Of a stretch of DNA of 55,122 nucleotides, positions 8,829 through 17,795 are shown in pieces (positions within the stretch are counted from its first letter, which is position 1; each line of letters starts with the position of its first letter). The notes beneath the pieces are model-generated. The model was not told the DNA's origin and did no database searches. It saw only the letters and a list, made by a program, of their open reading frames with translations. A program made the position numbers and the translations under genes. The DNA is from Spirochaetota bacterium (GTDB lineage Bacteria > Spirochaetota > UBA4802 > UB4802): assembly GCA_029907515.1 (NCBI GenBank), contig JARYLT010000010.1, positions 1 through 55,122 of the forward strand. Direction: 5' to 3'.

Positions 8829-9524
8829 TCAGGCTTTTTCAATTTCACTGCCAATAGGCTTGCTATCAAACTTACGCTTGCCAATTGGGATAGCAAAACC
8901 AACTTCTTTCTTCAATATAGCACCAACCGGGCACAAATCCATTGCCTTCTTGGCCATTTCATCGGTCATGGTTGCTGCTAAATCTTTATCAACCGTAACT
9001 TCAACATGGCCACCCCTGTTAACAACACCAAAGATACGTTTTCCGTCTGGAGTGGTTATACCACGAACACAGCGCAAGCACTGAACGCAACGGTTTCGTT
9101 CAATTACTATCTTTGGTATTGATGCATCCAGTGTCCGTTTGGGGAAAAGGAACGGAAACCGTGGTGCCATCATCAAATACCGGTATCCTAACGCCTGCAA
9201 CTCGCAATTACCGCTTTTTTCACATGTTGGGCACATGTGATTGCCTTCAACAAAAAGCATTTCAATTATAGCTTTGCGATAATCTTCCAGATCAGCAGTT
9301 TTGTTTTCTACCACCATACCTTCAGTTACAGGTGTTGTACAGGCAGACATATTCCTGCCACCAACTTTAACAGTACAGATACGGCAGGTACCAGCTGGTT
9401 TTAACCCTTCAAAATGGCATAATGTTGGAATATATATGCCATTATCCTTTGCTGCTTCAACAATTGTCTGGCCGGGTTTAGCCTTACATGCTTTTCCGTC
9501 TATAGTAAAATTTATAGTACTCAT
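8829..9524 (-). CDS. hoxU: hydrogenase diaphorase iron-sulfur subunit (NuoG-like)
   Basis: Relay between the flavin subunit HoxF and the HoxYH hydrogenase module. It is 231 residues, like the N-terminal part of NuoG. The ligands for three clusters are visible: [2Fe-2S] at Cys36, Cys47, Cys50 and Cys62; the His-Cys3 [4Fe-4S] at His96, Cys98, Cys101 and Cys107; and a [4Fe-4S] at Cys146, Cys149, Cys152 and Cys198. A GAGGAA site overlaps the end of hoxF, whose TAA stop is separated from this ATG by one base, implying tight translational linkage. Confidence 0.95.
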   Translation of the reverse strand: MSTINFTIDGKACKAKPGQTIVEAAKDNGIYIPTLCHFEGLKPAGTCRICTVKVGGRNMSACTTPVTEGMVVENKTADLEDYRKAIIEMLFVEGNHMCPTCEKSGNCELQALGYRYLMMAPRFPFLFPKRTLDASIPKIVIERNRCVQCLRCVRGITTPDGKRIFGVVNRGGHVEVTVDKDLAATMTDEMAKKAMDLCPVGAILKKEVGFAIPIGKRKFDSKPIGSEIEKA

Positions 9525-9525
9525 A

Positions 9526-11334
9526 TTAGTGTTCCTCTACTTTTGGGATTCTTCCTGCTGCTTTGCATGATTCTTCAACAGCAGCTAAAAGATCGAATGT
9601 GGATACATAATCAGTATCCTTCTTTACTTTTGCTTCATACATTTCTCTGAAATTCTGGATAGTAGTATATATTGGATTAGGTGATGTCTGTCCCAAACCG
9701 CAACGGCTGGTGGCTTTCACTATCTTACACCAATCTTCCAGTTCCTGAACATCTTTTGTTGATGCCTTTCCAGACATTATCTTTTCCAACTTCTGTTTAA
9801 GTATTACATTACCTGCTCTACATGGAACACACCAGCCACAGGATTCTTCCACAAAGAAATCCATGAAATTATGGACTATTTCAAAAAGATCGCGGTCAGG
9901 TCCTATGATAATAATTGAACCACCGGTTGCCAGATCATCAAAGCAGATTCTTCGTCCAAAATCTTTCTTGCCTATGCATGTGCCTGATGGACCACCTACC
10001 TGAACAGCCTTTGCTGTTCTGCCACCAACCATTTCCAGTAACGTTGATATGGTAGTACCAAATTCAACTTCATAAACACCAGGATTCTGACAATCTCCAG
10101 AAACACTTAACAGTTTTGTTCCCTTTGACTGTGCGGTACCCATCTTTGCAAACCATTCGCCACCTTCTAACATAATGCGAACTGCACAACACAATGTTTC
10201 AACATTGTTTACAGTTGTAGGATAGCCAAGGTAACCTTTCTGCACCGGGAATGGTGGACGGTTACGTGGTTCACCACGCTTGCCTTCAGCTGATTCAATG
10301 AGTGCTGATTCTTCGCCGCATATATATGCCCCTGCACCCATCTGAATTCTGATATCAAAATCAAACCCTTTGCCTGCAATATTTTTACCAAGTATTTTCT
10401 TTGCACGCAAATCTTCGAGTACCTTTTCAAGGTATTTCTTCAAATAAAGGTATTCAGCTCTAAGGTAAATAATACCTTCATTTGCCCCTACAGCATACCC
10501 TGCAATGGCCATGCCTTCAAATAACATGTGGGGCAATTCAGTTAAAATTACACGGTCTTTAAATGTTCCCGGTTCACCTTCGTCTGCGTTGCAAATAACA
10601 TAATGCTTTGCACCTTCAGCTTTTCTACAGAATTCCCATTTCATACCAGTTGGGAAACCTGCACCACCTCGGCCTCGAAGATTAGCAATTTTAACTTCTT
10701 CAATTACATCTTCTGGCTTTTTAGAAAGTGCAGCTTTAATTGCAGAACCTTGCTCAAAAGGTGCAAAGAGTACCGTGCCCTTTCGCATAATATTATTCTT
10801 TACCATTGCACGGATCAAATCAGACTGATTTGCACCATCGCCGTACTCTTTTACAAGATCCTTAACATCTTTCCCGGCTTTCATCCCGGCTACTATCTCT
10901 TTCACCTTATCCTGAGTAAGGTTTGTAAACACAACACCATTAATGATAGCAGCAGGCTCCTGATCGTTCATACCGATACAAGAAGTATCGTACAAACCAA
11001 TAAGGCCATCAGAAGTTGTTCTTCCAAAGCTGCAACCTACAGCATCTTCAAATGCTTTTGCAATTGCAGCACGGCCTTTCATATTAGCAACCGCACTGTT
11101 ATTCAGATATACCGTATACTTGCCTCTAGGGGTTTTTGTAAAGAAGTGGTAAAATGTTATCACCCCTTCAACATCAACCTTTGAAAGATCAAGTAGCTTA
11201 GCAATCTGACTAACAGCCTCATCCGACACACACCCTAATTCTGTCTGCACATCTGTGATGATGTCCATTAAACGGGTCCTGTCGTTTTTGTACTTTGAAA
11301 CAACCTGTTTAACAACCGCATCTAAGCTTGCCAT
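9526..11334 (-). CDS. hoxF: NAD-reducing hydrogenase diaphorase subunit, NuoE-NuoF fusion
   Basis: Flavoprotein subunit that exchanges electrons with NAD(H), 602 residues as in HoxF of soluble NAD-reducing hydrogenases. Residues about 1-140 are NuoE-like and about 180-600 NuoF-like. The NuoF part has the FMN loop LRGRGGAGFPTG (219-230), NADEGEPGTFKDR, the NADH loop GAYICGEESAL and a [4Fe-4S] site at Cys499, Cys502, Cys505 and Cys545. In the NuoE part only Cys119 of the four expected [2Fe-2S] ligands remains: Asn78, Ala83 and Asn123 stand where cysteines belong, so that cluster is probably absent. AGAGGT precedes ATG 11334. First gene of the hox operon. Confidence 0.95.
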   Translation of the reverse strand: MASLDAVVKQVVSKYKNDRTRLMDIITDVQTELGCVSDEAVSQIAKLLDLSKVDVEGVITFYHFFTKTPRGKYTVYLNNSAVANMKGRAAIAKAFEDAVGCSFGRTTSDGLIGLYDTSCIGMNDQEPAAIINGVVFTNLTQDKVKEIVAGMKAGKDVKDLVKEYGDGANQSDLIRAMVKNNIMRKGTVLFAPFEQGSAIKAALSKKPEDVIEEVKIANLRGRGGAGFPTGMKWEFCRKAEGAKHYVICNADEGEPGTFKDRVILTELPHMLFEGMAIAGYAVGANEGIIYLRAEYLYLKKYLEKVLEDLRAKKILGKNIAGKGFDFDIRIQMGAGAYICGEESALIESAEGKRGEPRNRPPFPVQKGYLGYPTTVNNVETLCCAVRIMLEGGEWFAKMGTAQSKGTKLLSVSGDCQNPGVYEVEFGTTISTLLEMVGGRTAKAVQVGGPSGTCIGKKDFGRRICFDDLATGGSIIIIGPDRDLFEIVHNFMDFFVEESCGWCVPCRAGNVILKQKLEKIMSGKASTKDVQELEDWCKIVKATSRCGLGQTSPNPIYTTIQNFREMYEAKVKKDTDYVSTFDLLAAVEESCKAAGRIPKVEEH

Positions 11335-11959
11335 ATTACCTCTTTTTGATATTTAATAATTAATTTATGATTAGTATAAATTTAATAATTGTTACGCAAA
11401 AAATAATGATAAAAAGGAATCAGTACAATCCTTCAATATTGAACTTTAATTTCAATAAAAAAATTTAGATTTAACGCATTTTTACCAATAAGTGCTATTA
11501 TTATAAAAATATTATATTATTATTGCTATTATTTTAACAATATATATTCATAATATGCCATCATAGAATACAATATATTAAAAATCCCAGTATATAATTT
11601 ACAATTTTAATATATCATTTTATATATAAATATCCATAGATTCGTATAGTAAATACTAATTTATTATTAATCAGGATTATAATTTTTTATCCTGTTTCTA
11701 ATCAGTATGGAAAAAAATAGTTGGTTATTACCACAATCAGCAATAATTACTAAAAATGTTTTATCAGAAATGAATTATATACTCCTGCTGACAAAAGCAT
11801 TAGAAATAACCAGACATTTGTTGCATGAAAAAATAAATTTATTTCATTATAAACTTCCATAATTTAGATTTATTGTAAATTTAAAAAATTTGAAAAATCC
11901 ATATATACTCTTAAAAAATTCTTGCAAAAACTTATATTAGAACTATTTTAGGAAAAAGT
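11335..11959. other. AT-rich gap between the hox operon and tRNA-Gly
   Basis: About 625 bases with no long open frame. The right part holds a possible 51-codon frame (11707-11862). A weak inverted repeat, CAGGAT (11672-11677) with ATCCTG (11689-11694), lies just before it and could be an operator or decay signal. The hox promoter must lie at its left end; AGTATA (11373-11378, TATACT on the minus strand) and ACGCAA (11394-11399, TTGCGT) are only 15 bases apart, so I do not call it. The rest is long A/T runs in which I see no recognisable RNA or repeat. Confidence 0.5.
11707..11862 (+). CDS. possible small protein of 51 residues, unrecognised
   Basis: ATG at 11707 opens 51 codons ending in TAA at 11860-11862. 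The product would have an amphipathic, leucine-rich middle (LLLTKALEITRHLL) and no signal peptide or known motif. Its base composition is slightly less AT-rich than the surrounding gap, which favours coding, but there is no convincing ribosome site; the nearest upstream element is the CAGGAT...ATCCTG inverted repeat. It could be a small regulator, a gene remnant, or chance. Confidence 0.3.
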   Translation: MEKNSWLLPQSAIITKNVLSEMNYILLLTKALEITRHLLHEKINLFHYKLP

Positions 11960-12031
11960 GCGGGTGTAATTCAGTGGTAGAATGTCAGCTTCCCAAGCTG
12001 AACGCCGTGGGTTCGAGTCCCATCACCCGCT
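11960..12031 (+). tRNA. tRNA-Gly (CCC)
   Basis: The acceptor arms GCGGGTG and CACCCGC pair fully. The anticodon stem TCAGC/GCTGA holds the loop TTCCCAA, giving anticodon CCC. The T arm GTGGG-TTCGAGT-CCCAT is standard and the discriminator is T. CCA is not encoded. A run of seven T follows at 12034-12040 and may end the transcript. A weak promoter (TTGCAA, 16-base spacer, TATTTT at 11944-11949) lies directly upstream. Confidence 0.95.
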
Positions 12032-12056
12032 CATTTTTTTATATAAACCCCTTCCA

Positions 12057-12075
12057 CAGTAACTATCGCCCATAA
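12057..12075 (+). repeat. full-length copy of the dispersed AGTAACTATCGC motif
   Basis: CAGTAACTATCGCCCATAA lies 26 bases after tRNA-Gly and is the longest version seen in an intergenic position. A degenerate inverted partner (CATGGCGATATAATAAC, from 12109) lies about 35 bases to the right. Confidence 0.6.
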
Positions 12076-12175
12076 TAAAAAATTATGTATTTCCTTTTCA
12101 TGGCGATATAATAACAATTGACATATTTATTCATATAGTATTGTGTACCATATACATTAATTCATAGCTATTTAT

Positions 12176-13120
12176 ATGCAAAAGGCTAATTCACATGTTG
12201 TAAATGTTACTACTCACTCCCTTATTGCTGCCATAGGGAATACTCCTCTTATTGAGTTATCAAAACTTTCACCCAAAGGAAGCAGAATATTAGCAAAATT
12301 TGAAGGTGCAAATCCTGGCGGTTCCATAAAAGACCGTACAGCCTGGTACATGATTAAAAAAGCAATTGAATCAGGAACATTAACGCCCAACAAAACTATA
12401 CTTGAACCAACAAGTGGGAATACGGGTATTGGTCTTGCAATGGTTGGTTCTGTATTAGGATACAAAGTTGTTCTTTGCATGCCAAAATGTGTCAGCGTTG
12501 AACGCCAGCAAACGCTTATTGCGTTTGGAGCACAATTAGTGTTGACTGATGGTTGCATGGGTACTGATGGTGCAATAATCCAGGCACATAAAATGTATGA
12601 AGAAAATCCAGATGTTTATTTTATGCCCAATCAGTTTTCCAATCCGGCAAATGTACTGGCGCACTATGAAACAACCGGAGCAGAAATTCTGGAGCAAACT
12701 GGCGGGCAGATAAGCGCTTTTGTAGCAGGACTGGGAACCACAGGAACCATTATGGGTGTAGCCAAAAGACTAAAAGAATATAATCCAAAAATCAAGATAA
12801 TTGGCGTTGAACCTGTCCCAGGTCATTCAATTCAGGGTTTAAAGAATATGCAGGAGGCGATAGTTCCTGATATATATAATCCCGGCATGCTTGATGACAT
12901 CATTACCATTGACGATGAAACCGCATTTGAACATACACGCAAATTAGCATTACAGGAAGGCCTTTTCTGTGGCATGTCAAGCGGTGCTGCCGTTGCAGGA
13001 AGCATTCAGGTTGCAAACGATCTGAAACAGGGTACTGTGGTTACTATCCTACCCGACAGGGGTGATCGATACCTTTCAACATCGCTATTCCAATCAATTT
13101 GCGCCAAATGCCCACCGTAA
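12176..13120 (+). CDS. cysteine synthase (O-acetylserine sulfhydrylase family)
   Basis: PLP enzyme that makes cysteine from an activated serine and sulfide. The PLP lysine is Lys53 in GGSIKDR, the substrate loop PTSGNTG spans 78-84, and the phosphate-cup glycines are in GLGTTGT; SSGAA follows near the C terminus. At 314 residues it is close to CysK/CysM length. I cannot separate CysK, CysM or O-phosphoserine-type activity by eye. The protein ends in CAKCPP, a C-terminal CxxC. ATG 12176 has no clear ribosome site, but conservation begins near residue 12, so the start is about right. A TTGACA at 12118-12123 is present without a convincing -10. Confidence 0.93.
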   Translation: MQKANSHVVNVTTHSLIAAIGNTPLIELSKLSPKGSRILAKFEGANPGGSIKDRTAWYMIKKAIESGTLTPNKTILEPTSGNTGIGLAMVGSVLGYKVVLCMPKCVSVERQQTLIAFGAQLVLTDGCMGTDGAIIQAHKMYEENPDVYFMPNQFSNPANVLAHYETTGAEILEQTGGQISAFVAGLGTTGTIMGVAKRLKEYNPKIKIIGVEPVPGHSIQGLKNMQEAIVPDIYNPGMLDDIITIDDETAFEHTRKLALQEGLFCGMSSGAAVAGSIQVANDLKQGTVVTILPDRGDRYLSTSLFQSICAKCPP

Positions 13121-13142
13121 GATTTGATGCAACATTCTGAGT

Positions 13143-14414
13143 TCAAAGTTCTATCGAACCTTCAATTTTTTCTTCAGATACCGATGTTATCATGACAGGT
13201 ACTATCGAACCCAACTTGCTTCTACTATAATGATAATTTTCAAGTGCAACTTTTAGATAGGTATCGGTAAGTGCCGTTATACCATCCCCATCTTTTTCTA
13301 TGACTGCTGGACGAATTGTATTTAAAAACTGTAAACGATACTGGTATGAACATTCTCGTGCGACATCGCGCAAACGTTGTGCTCTGGCATGGATAATATC
13401 ATATGGCAATGGGCGATAGTTACTGGAAAGTGTCCCTTCCCTGGGTGAATAGCTGAACTGATGAACATAGGCAAACGACAATCGTTGTACCAATTCTAAC
13501 GTTGCTTCAAAATCTTTTTCTGTTTCTGAAGGGTATCCAACAATAATATCAGTACCGATAGCAATCTCTGGCATTGATGTCCTTATTGTGTCAATGAGCT
13601 TTGTATAGAAATCTACTGAATATGGCCGATTCATGTGCCGAAGAACAGGATCAGAACCTGATTGCAGCGGCAGGTGAATGTGTTTGCAAACTTTATCATG
13701 CTTTAAAATATCTATCAGTTCTTCACTAAGGTGTGTAGGTTCAACTGACGTTACCCGTACTCTGAAATTACCATCAAGAGTAATTATTTTCTTTATAAGC
13801 GATGCTAATGTATCATCGTTATACTGATATTTACCAATAGTTATACCAGTTAATACAATTTCAGGACAATTACATTCAATCAAAAATTGTGCATGTTTTA
13901 CAATATCATCCACCGGCCTTGATGTTGGATTACCACGCACTTTTGGGACAATGCAATATGAGCATCCCCCATCACATCCATCCTGAATTTTGATATAGCC
14001 ACGCGTTCGCATAAATGGCAATGCATACGCATTTGCAATAGTACTTATGGAAGTGTCTCCATTATCTGTATCAATTGCCCCTGATAAAATAACCAGTTGA
14101 TCTTTTTGCATATTTGTAAATGATGCCTGTACTTCATTCATGGCATCAAGTTCATCTTTATGTGTTTCAACCATGCAACCCGTAACAATGACCTTGCCAG
14201 TTTTGGAAAATTTTGAACCCTGGCGAATATAATTACGGCATTTTTTATTGCTTTTATCTGTCACTGTGCAGGTGTTAATGATAACAATATCTGCAGGAGA
14301 GCCAAAGGGGACCGCTTTAAAACCTGAAGATAAAAACTGTGATGCTATCTGAGCAGATTCATACTGATTACATTTACACCCTAACGTCTTTATTGAAAAC
14401 GTTTTTTCATACAT
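13143..14414 (-). CDS. mtaB: MiaB-family tRNA methylthiotransferase (MtaB-like)
   Basis: Radical SAM enzyme, probably adding the methylthio group to t6A37 of tRNA. The N-terminal domain carries cluster cysteines Cys13, Cys49 and Cys80; the radical SAM motif CDGGCSYC gives Cys147, Cys151 and Cys154. A short TRAM-like segment ends the 423-residue protein. Length and the SYSPREGT region fit MtaB better than MiaB or RimO. Its start overlaps the phosphatidyltransferase gene by 8 bases, suggesting coupled translation. An exact copy of the dispersed motif (13411-13426) is embedded in the linker after that region, encoding Ser-Asn-Tyr-Arg-Pro. Confidence 0.92.
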   Translation of the reverse strand: MYEKTFSIKTLGCKCNQYESAQIASQFLSSGFKAVPFGSPADIVIINTCTVTDKSNKKCRNYIRQGSKFSKTGKVIVTGCMVETHKDELDAMNEVQASFTNMQKDQLVILSGAIDTDNGDTSISTIANAYALPFMRTRGYIKIQDGCDGGCSYCIVPKVRGNPTSRPVDDIVKHAQFLIECNCPEIVLTGITIGKYQYNDDTLASLIKKIITLDGNFRVRVTSVEPTHLSEELIDILKHDKVCKHIHLPLQSGSDPVLRHMNRPYSVDFYTKLIDTIRTSMPEIAIGTDIIVGYPSETEKDFEATLELVQRLSFAYVHQFSYSPREGTLSSNYRPLPYDIIHARAQRLRDVARECSYQYRLQFLNTIRPAVIEKDGDGITALTDTYLKVALENYHYSRSKLGSIVPVMITSVSEEKIEGSIEL

Positions 14415-15192
14415 TGCTCTCGGTTTTTTTAATCTCCCTGAAAATAATTCGCATCCTGGTTGCTGCAGTAAGATTTGTAGTAACTGCCATAAGAATCATA
14501 GCACCAATCATAACGATTTCAGGATTGACCGATGAATTTTTGAATAATACCTGGAAGAATGGGTGTAAAACTGAAATGACACACAATATTGTTAATCGCT
14601 CAGCTCTCTGCATTACTCCCCGTTTTGTAGTGATACCTATAGCTTCTCCTCGTGCCTTTGTATAACTTACCAGTTCTGATCCTATTAAAGCTACTATTGT
14701 GGCAAGTAATGCAATGAAATTATTCTGATAATACAACGCTATGCCTAAAAACACAACACCTTCACTGTATCTATCAACACATGAATCCCAGTATGCACCT
14801 GATTTTGTTACTGTATTAGTTGTTCGTGCAACACGGCCATCTATTATATCCAGCGTTGCACTTACTATGAGTATCCACCCTGCCAGACCAAAATTCCCAA
14901 TATAATAAAAATAAGCACTGACAAAAGCCAGTATAAGGGAAATTGCAGTAATAGTATTGGGTTTTATTTTAAAATAAATAAAGAAATTAATAAATGGCTG
15001 ATTAACCCAATACCAGAATTCCCTGAAAATAAGGCCCATAAACGTTTCATGCATTCTTGCTACTATTTCAGGATCCTTAGGCCTTTTAGGATATATAAAT
15101 AAAAAAACAATAAAACTTAATAAAGCCAGTGCATTAATGATAATCAATGGCAATAGGGAACGAACAATTTCATTTTGCAAAAATTCAACCAT
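14407..15192 (-). CDS. CDP-alcohol phosphatidyltransferase family protein
   Basis: Integral membrane enzyme that transfers a phosphatidyl group from CDP-diacylglycerol (or a related CDP-alcohol) to an alcohol acceptor. The family motif is complete: Asp115, Asp118-Gly119, Ala122-Arg123, Gly132, Asp136 and Asp140. About six hydrophobic segments span the 261 residues, with an N-terminal one at 10-33. The acceptor (glycerol phosphate, inositol phosphate or other) cannot be deduced. A weak AGGG site precedes ATG 15192. It is the upstream partner of mtaB. Confidence 0.88.
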   Translation of the reverse strand: MVEFLQNEIVRSLLPLIIINALALLSFIVFLFIYPKRPKDPEIVARMHETFMGLIFREFWYWVNQPFINFFIYFKIKPNTITAISLILAFVSAYFYYIGNFGLAGWILIVSATLDIIDGRVARTTNTVTKSGAYWDSCVDRYSEGVVFLGIALYYQNNFIALLATIVALIGSELVSYTKARGEAIGITTKRGVMQRAERLTILCVISVLHPFFQVLFKNSSVNPEIVMIGAMILMAVTTNLTAATRMRIIFREIKKTESNV

Positions 15193-15320
15193 ACATACTA
15201 CCCTATAAAAGCAAATAATAATGTGGGGTAACCAGCTTATGCAGCAGTATTGATAATAGTCAAGTATATTTGCAGTATTTAATCTGGTTTTCTAAAAAAT
15301 CACATACTGAATATATTTAA

Positions 15321-16397
15321 TTACTTTTCTTTTGTCATTCTATATATAAATCGCGCACGTTCATTTGCCGGGTCTACTTCTAAAGCTTTCTTAGAATAAT
15401 AATTTGCCTTGTTATTGTTTTTATGTTTCATGTATAATTCAGACAACGCTATATAAGCACCAGTATGTGTTGGATCTAACTCAATAACTTTTTCAAATAT
15501 CTTCTTAGCTTCAACATCATCTGGATCAGTTTGTTTATAATACATGATTCCAAGCATATACAAAACTTCAATAGAATCAGGCATAATGATTAATGCTTCT
15601 TTTGCATATTTAATGCCGTCTTTAATATATTTTTCTTTTAGTGAAGCAGGTATATTTGTTTCATATGCTTCTATAAATCGTGTTTTTGCCATGTAATATA
15701 ATAACTCATATATATCTTGCTTATCAACTATCCTGTCTTTATTTTTGTATGCCTGTTCAAATTCATTAAAAGCAAATTGTAAAACATTGTCATTAAAATA
15801 TATTTTACCCAGTTCAATATGAGCTTCTGGATAGCTGGCATCAAGAATAATTGCCTGATTATATTCTTTTATGGCATTGCCAAATTCACCGGTGTTTTTA
15901 TAATAATCACCCCGTGCTTTATGAATCTTTGCAAATTCAGGATATGCACCTTCAAATCGTTGAATAACCCTATCACCTATTGTTGATAATCTGAAATATC
16001 CATACCCAACCAGCATATCGCCAAATGATTGTGAACGGAAAATAGTTTCAACCGTAAAACGGGAAACAATTAAATTATTAGTATTTATCACATATAACGT
16101 TGTTCCTTTATGGATACCGTCAGTATTATAAAGCCTGACAGTTACTTTTGTTTTAGGCTGGACTGTGCGGGTTAATTCCTGTTTTGCTGTATCTTCCCTT
16201 TCCCCAATGCTGATAATTCTCCCCTTAACTATCGCTTTCCATGCAACATAATCATTTTGTGTATAAAAAACAGGAATAATCTGACCAGGATTATCATATT
16301 TCATCTGGCCGGTTGCAAAGATAGTACTCACTAATAAAAATACGATACAAATAGAACGATTCAAAATGTGGAGAATATGATTATTAATGATTCCCAT
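15321..16397 (-). CDS. exported TPR-repeat protein
   Basis: Secreted or envelope protein of unknown function, 358 residues. An N-terminal signal sequence (hydrophobic residues about 16-28, then ATGQ) is followed by an uncharacterised beta-rich region (35-140) and several tetratricopeptide repeats (about 150-355), for example GDYYKNTGEFGNAIKEYNQA and the repeats near DPTHTGAYIALSELY. TPRs usually mount protein partners. The ATG overlaps the stop of the LysM-M23 gene in TAATG, so the two are translationally coupled and may act together at the cell wall. Confidence 0.8.
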   Translation of the reverse strand: MGIINNHILHILNRSICIVFLLVSTIFATGQMKYDNPGQIIPVFYTQNDYVAWKAIVKGRIISIGEREDTAKQELTRTVQPKTKVTVRLYNTDGIHKGTTLYVINTNNLIVSRFTVETIFRSQSFGDMLVGYGYFRLSTIGDRVIQRFEGAYPEFAKIHKARGDYYKNTGEFGNAIKEYNQAIILDASYPEAHIELGKIYFNDNVLQFAFNEFEQAYKNKDRIVDKQDIYELLYYMAKTRFIEAYETNIPASLKEKYIKDGIKYAKEALIIMPDSIEVLYMLGIMYYKQTDPDDVEAKKIFEKVIELDPTHTGAYIALSELYMKHKNNNKANYYSKKALEVDPANERARFIYRMTKEK

Positions 16398-17539
16398 TAT
16401 TTTTCCTTTAAATATCGTAAAGGATTAAGTGGCGTTATATATTTCCTGAATTCGAAATGTACATGTGCTCCGGTTACTGAACCCGTCATGCCACTTTTCG
16501 CAATAACCTGCCCTTTCTGAACGCTATCACCTTCCTTAACTAAATTATTACTATTATGCCCATATACAGAAATATACCCATTATCATGTTTTAATACAAC
16601 CACATTTCCATAACCATCTTTCCATCCTGAATAAATTACTGCACCATTAAGAGCCGCTCTAACAGGTGTCCCTACATCACAACTTATATCCAACCCGCAG
16701 TGAAATTGCCTGCCTTTACCCAATGGATTCTTTCTAGTCCCAAAACTTGATGTAATTTTGCCATTTACCGGCCATAGTAACGATATATTTAATTTAATTT
16801 GACTATTTTCTTTTGATTTTTCTCTTTTTGCTATATATGTAGTATGTTTAATGTTAATATCATTTAAATCTACATGAGTATCTGGTATAAAAATTGTTTG
16901 CCCATTAATAACACAATTGGAATTTTTTAATGAATTATTAACCATAATATTATGTAAAGGAACTTTATAAAGACGAGCTATTGCTATTAATGACTCTCCT
17001 TTTTTTACTTTGTGAAAAACCCCTTTTCTGTTGGGAACTATGATCATCTTCCCAGGCTTTAGAATATCGGGGTTATTTATATTATTTGCTAATATTATTA
17101 ACTTATAATTTGTATCAAATTTTTGAGCTATCTTCCATATATTATCATTTTTTTGTATTTGATACTTAGTATGATGCCAGCGCTTATCTTTTTTTTTCAA
17201 TTCATCAATGTTATAACTTTTTTCTTTTTTTTTACTTTTTTGGGGATCTACCACAATCTTATTTGAAAGGTCTATATCATCATCAAAATTTTCGTCAAAT
17301 ATAACCTCACCTTCCAATTCAACCGGAGGTGTATCATTTTCCATCTTTATGCCATCAACAATAAGTTTGTTTTCAACTGATGACAGATTTGATGAAGCAA
17401 TTTTTGTATTATCCTTTGGTTTATCAGCAATCAGTGTAAATATTACTATCACAATAATAAATAACAGTGAAAAAAAACCATAAATAAAAGAATTCTTTTT
17501 CCTTTCTTCCGGGAAGGAATATCGTTTAAAATCATACAT
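16397..17539 (-). CDS. membrane-anchored LysM-M23 peptidoglycan endopeptidase
   Basis: Cell-wall hydrolase or hydrolase activator, 380 residues. A basic N terminus and one membrane segment (20-38) anchor it. An acidic/lysine-rich linker leads to two LysM peptidoglycan-binding modules (about 122-171 and 174-220) and a C-terminal M23 domain (about 255-375). Zinc ligands His280, Asp284 (HxxxD) and His361 (HVHFE), plus His328, are all present, so it looks catalytically competent rather than a degenerate EnvC/NlpD-type activator. AGGA 11 bases upstream is the only ribosome-site candidate for ATG 17539. It is coupled to the TPR gene. Confidence 0.92.
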   Translation of the reverse strand: MYDFKRYSFPEERKKNSFIYGFFSLLFIIVIVIFTLIADKPKDNTKIASSNLSSVENKLIVDGIKMENDTPPVELEGEVIFDENFDDDIDLSNKIVVDPQKSKKKEKSYNIDELKKKDKRWHHTKYQIQKNDNIWKIAQKFDTNYKLIILANNINNPDILKPGKMIIVPNRKGVFHKVKKGESLIAIARLYKVPLHNIMVNNSLKNSNCVINGQTIFIPDTHVDLNDINIKHTTYIAKREKSKENSQIKLNISLLWPVNGKITSSFGTRKNPLGKGRQFHCGLDISCDVGTPVRAALNGAVIYSGWKDGYGNVVVLKHDNGYISVYGHNSNNLVKEGDSVQKGQVIAKSGMTGSVTGAHVHFEFRKYITPLNPLRYLKEK

Positions 17540-17757
17540 TGTAACATCAATCCTAAAAAATATTAAACTTCTAGTAGCAATGTATTATATTAATCGACAT
17601 ACGCCAGCTATAGAATTAATCAATTAGATAATAATTGTATAAATATAACTAATTAACTAATCACAATTATAGCCATTTTAAACCCTGTAATTGGTTTATT
17701 TCAGGTTCCTTCTGTGATATGAATATAGAGGAATAGATACTGGGGAACGTTTTAAAT

Positions 17758-17783
17758 GATAAAAATAAAATCGTATTTTTACC
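17758..17783. terminator. possible AT-rich hairpin downstream of hflX
   Basis: GATAAAAATA (17758-17767) can pair with TATTTTTACC (17774-17783), allowing one G-U pair, around a 6-base loop. It lies about 13 bases past the hflX stop. The stem is almost all A/T and no clean T run follows on the minus strand, so termination is uncertain. Confidence 0.3.
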
Positions 17784-17795
17784 AGAATTGATTTT

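Noticed and set aside
8801-8902. Longer N terminus for HoxY
   Set aside because: It would overlap hoxU and lacks a ribosome site; GGAGG and the conserved start are at 8800.
14339-14665. 108-codon plus-strand frame across the mtaB/phosphatidyltransferase junction
   Set aside because: It lies opposite two conserved genes and encodes a low-complexity sequence; treated as a shadow.
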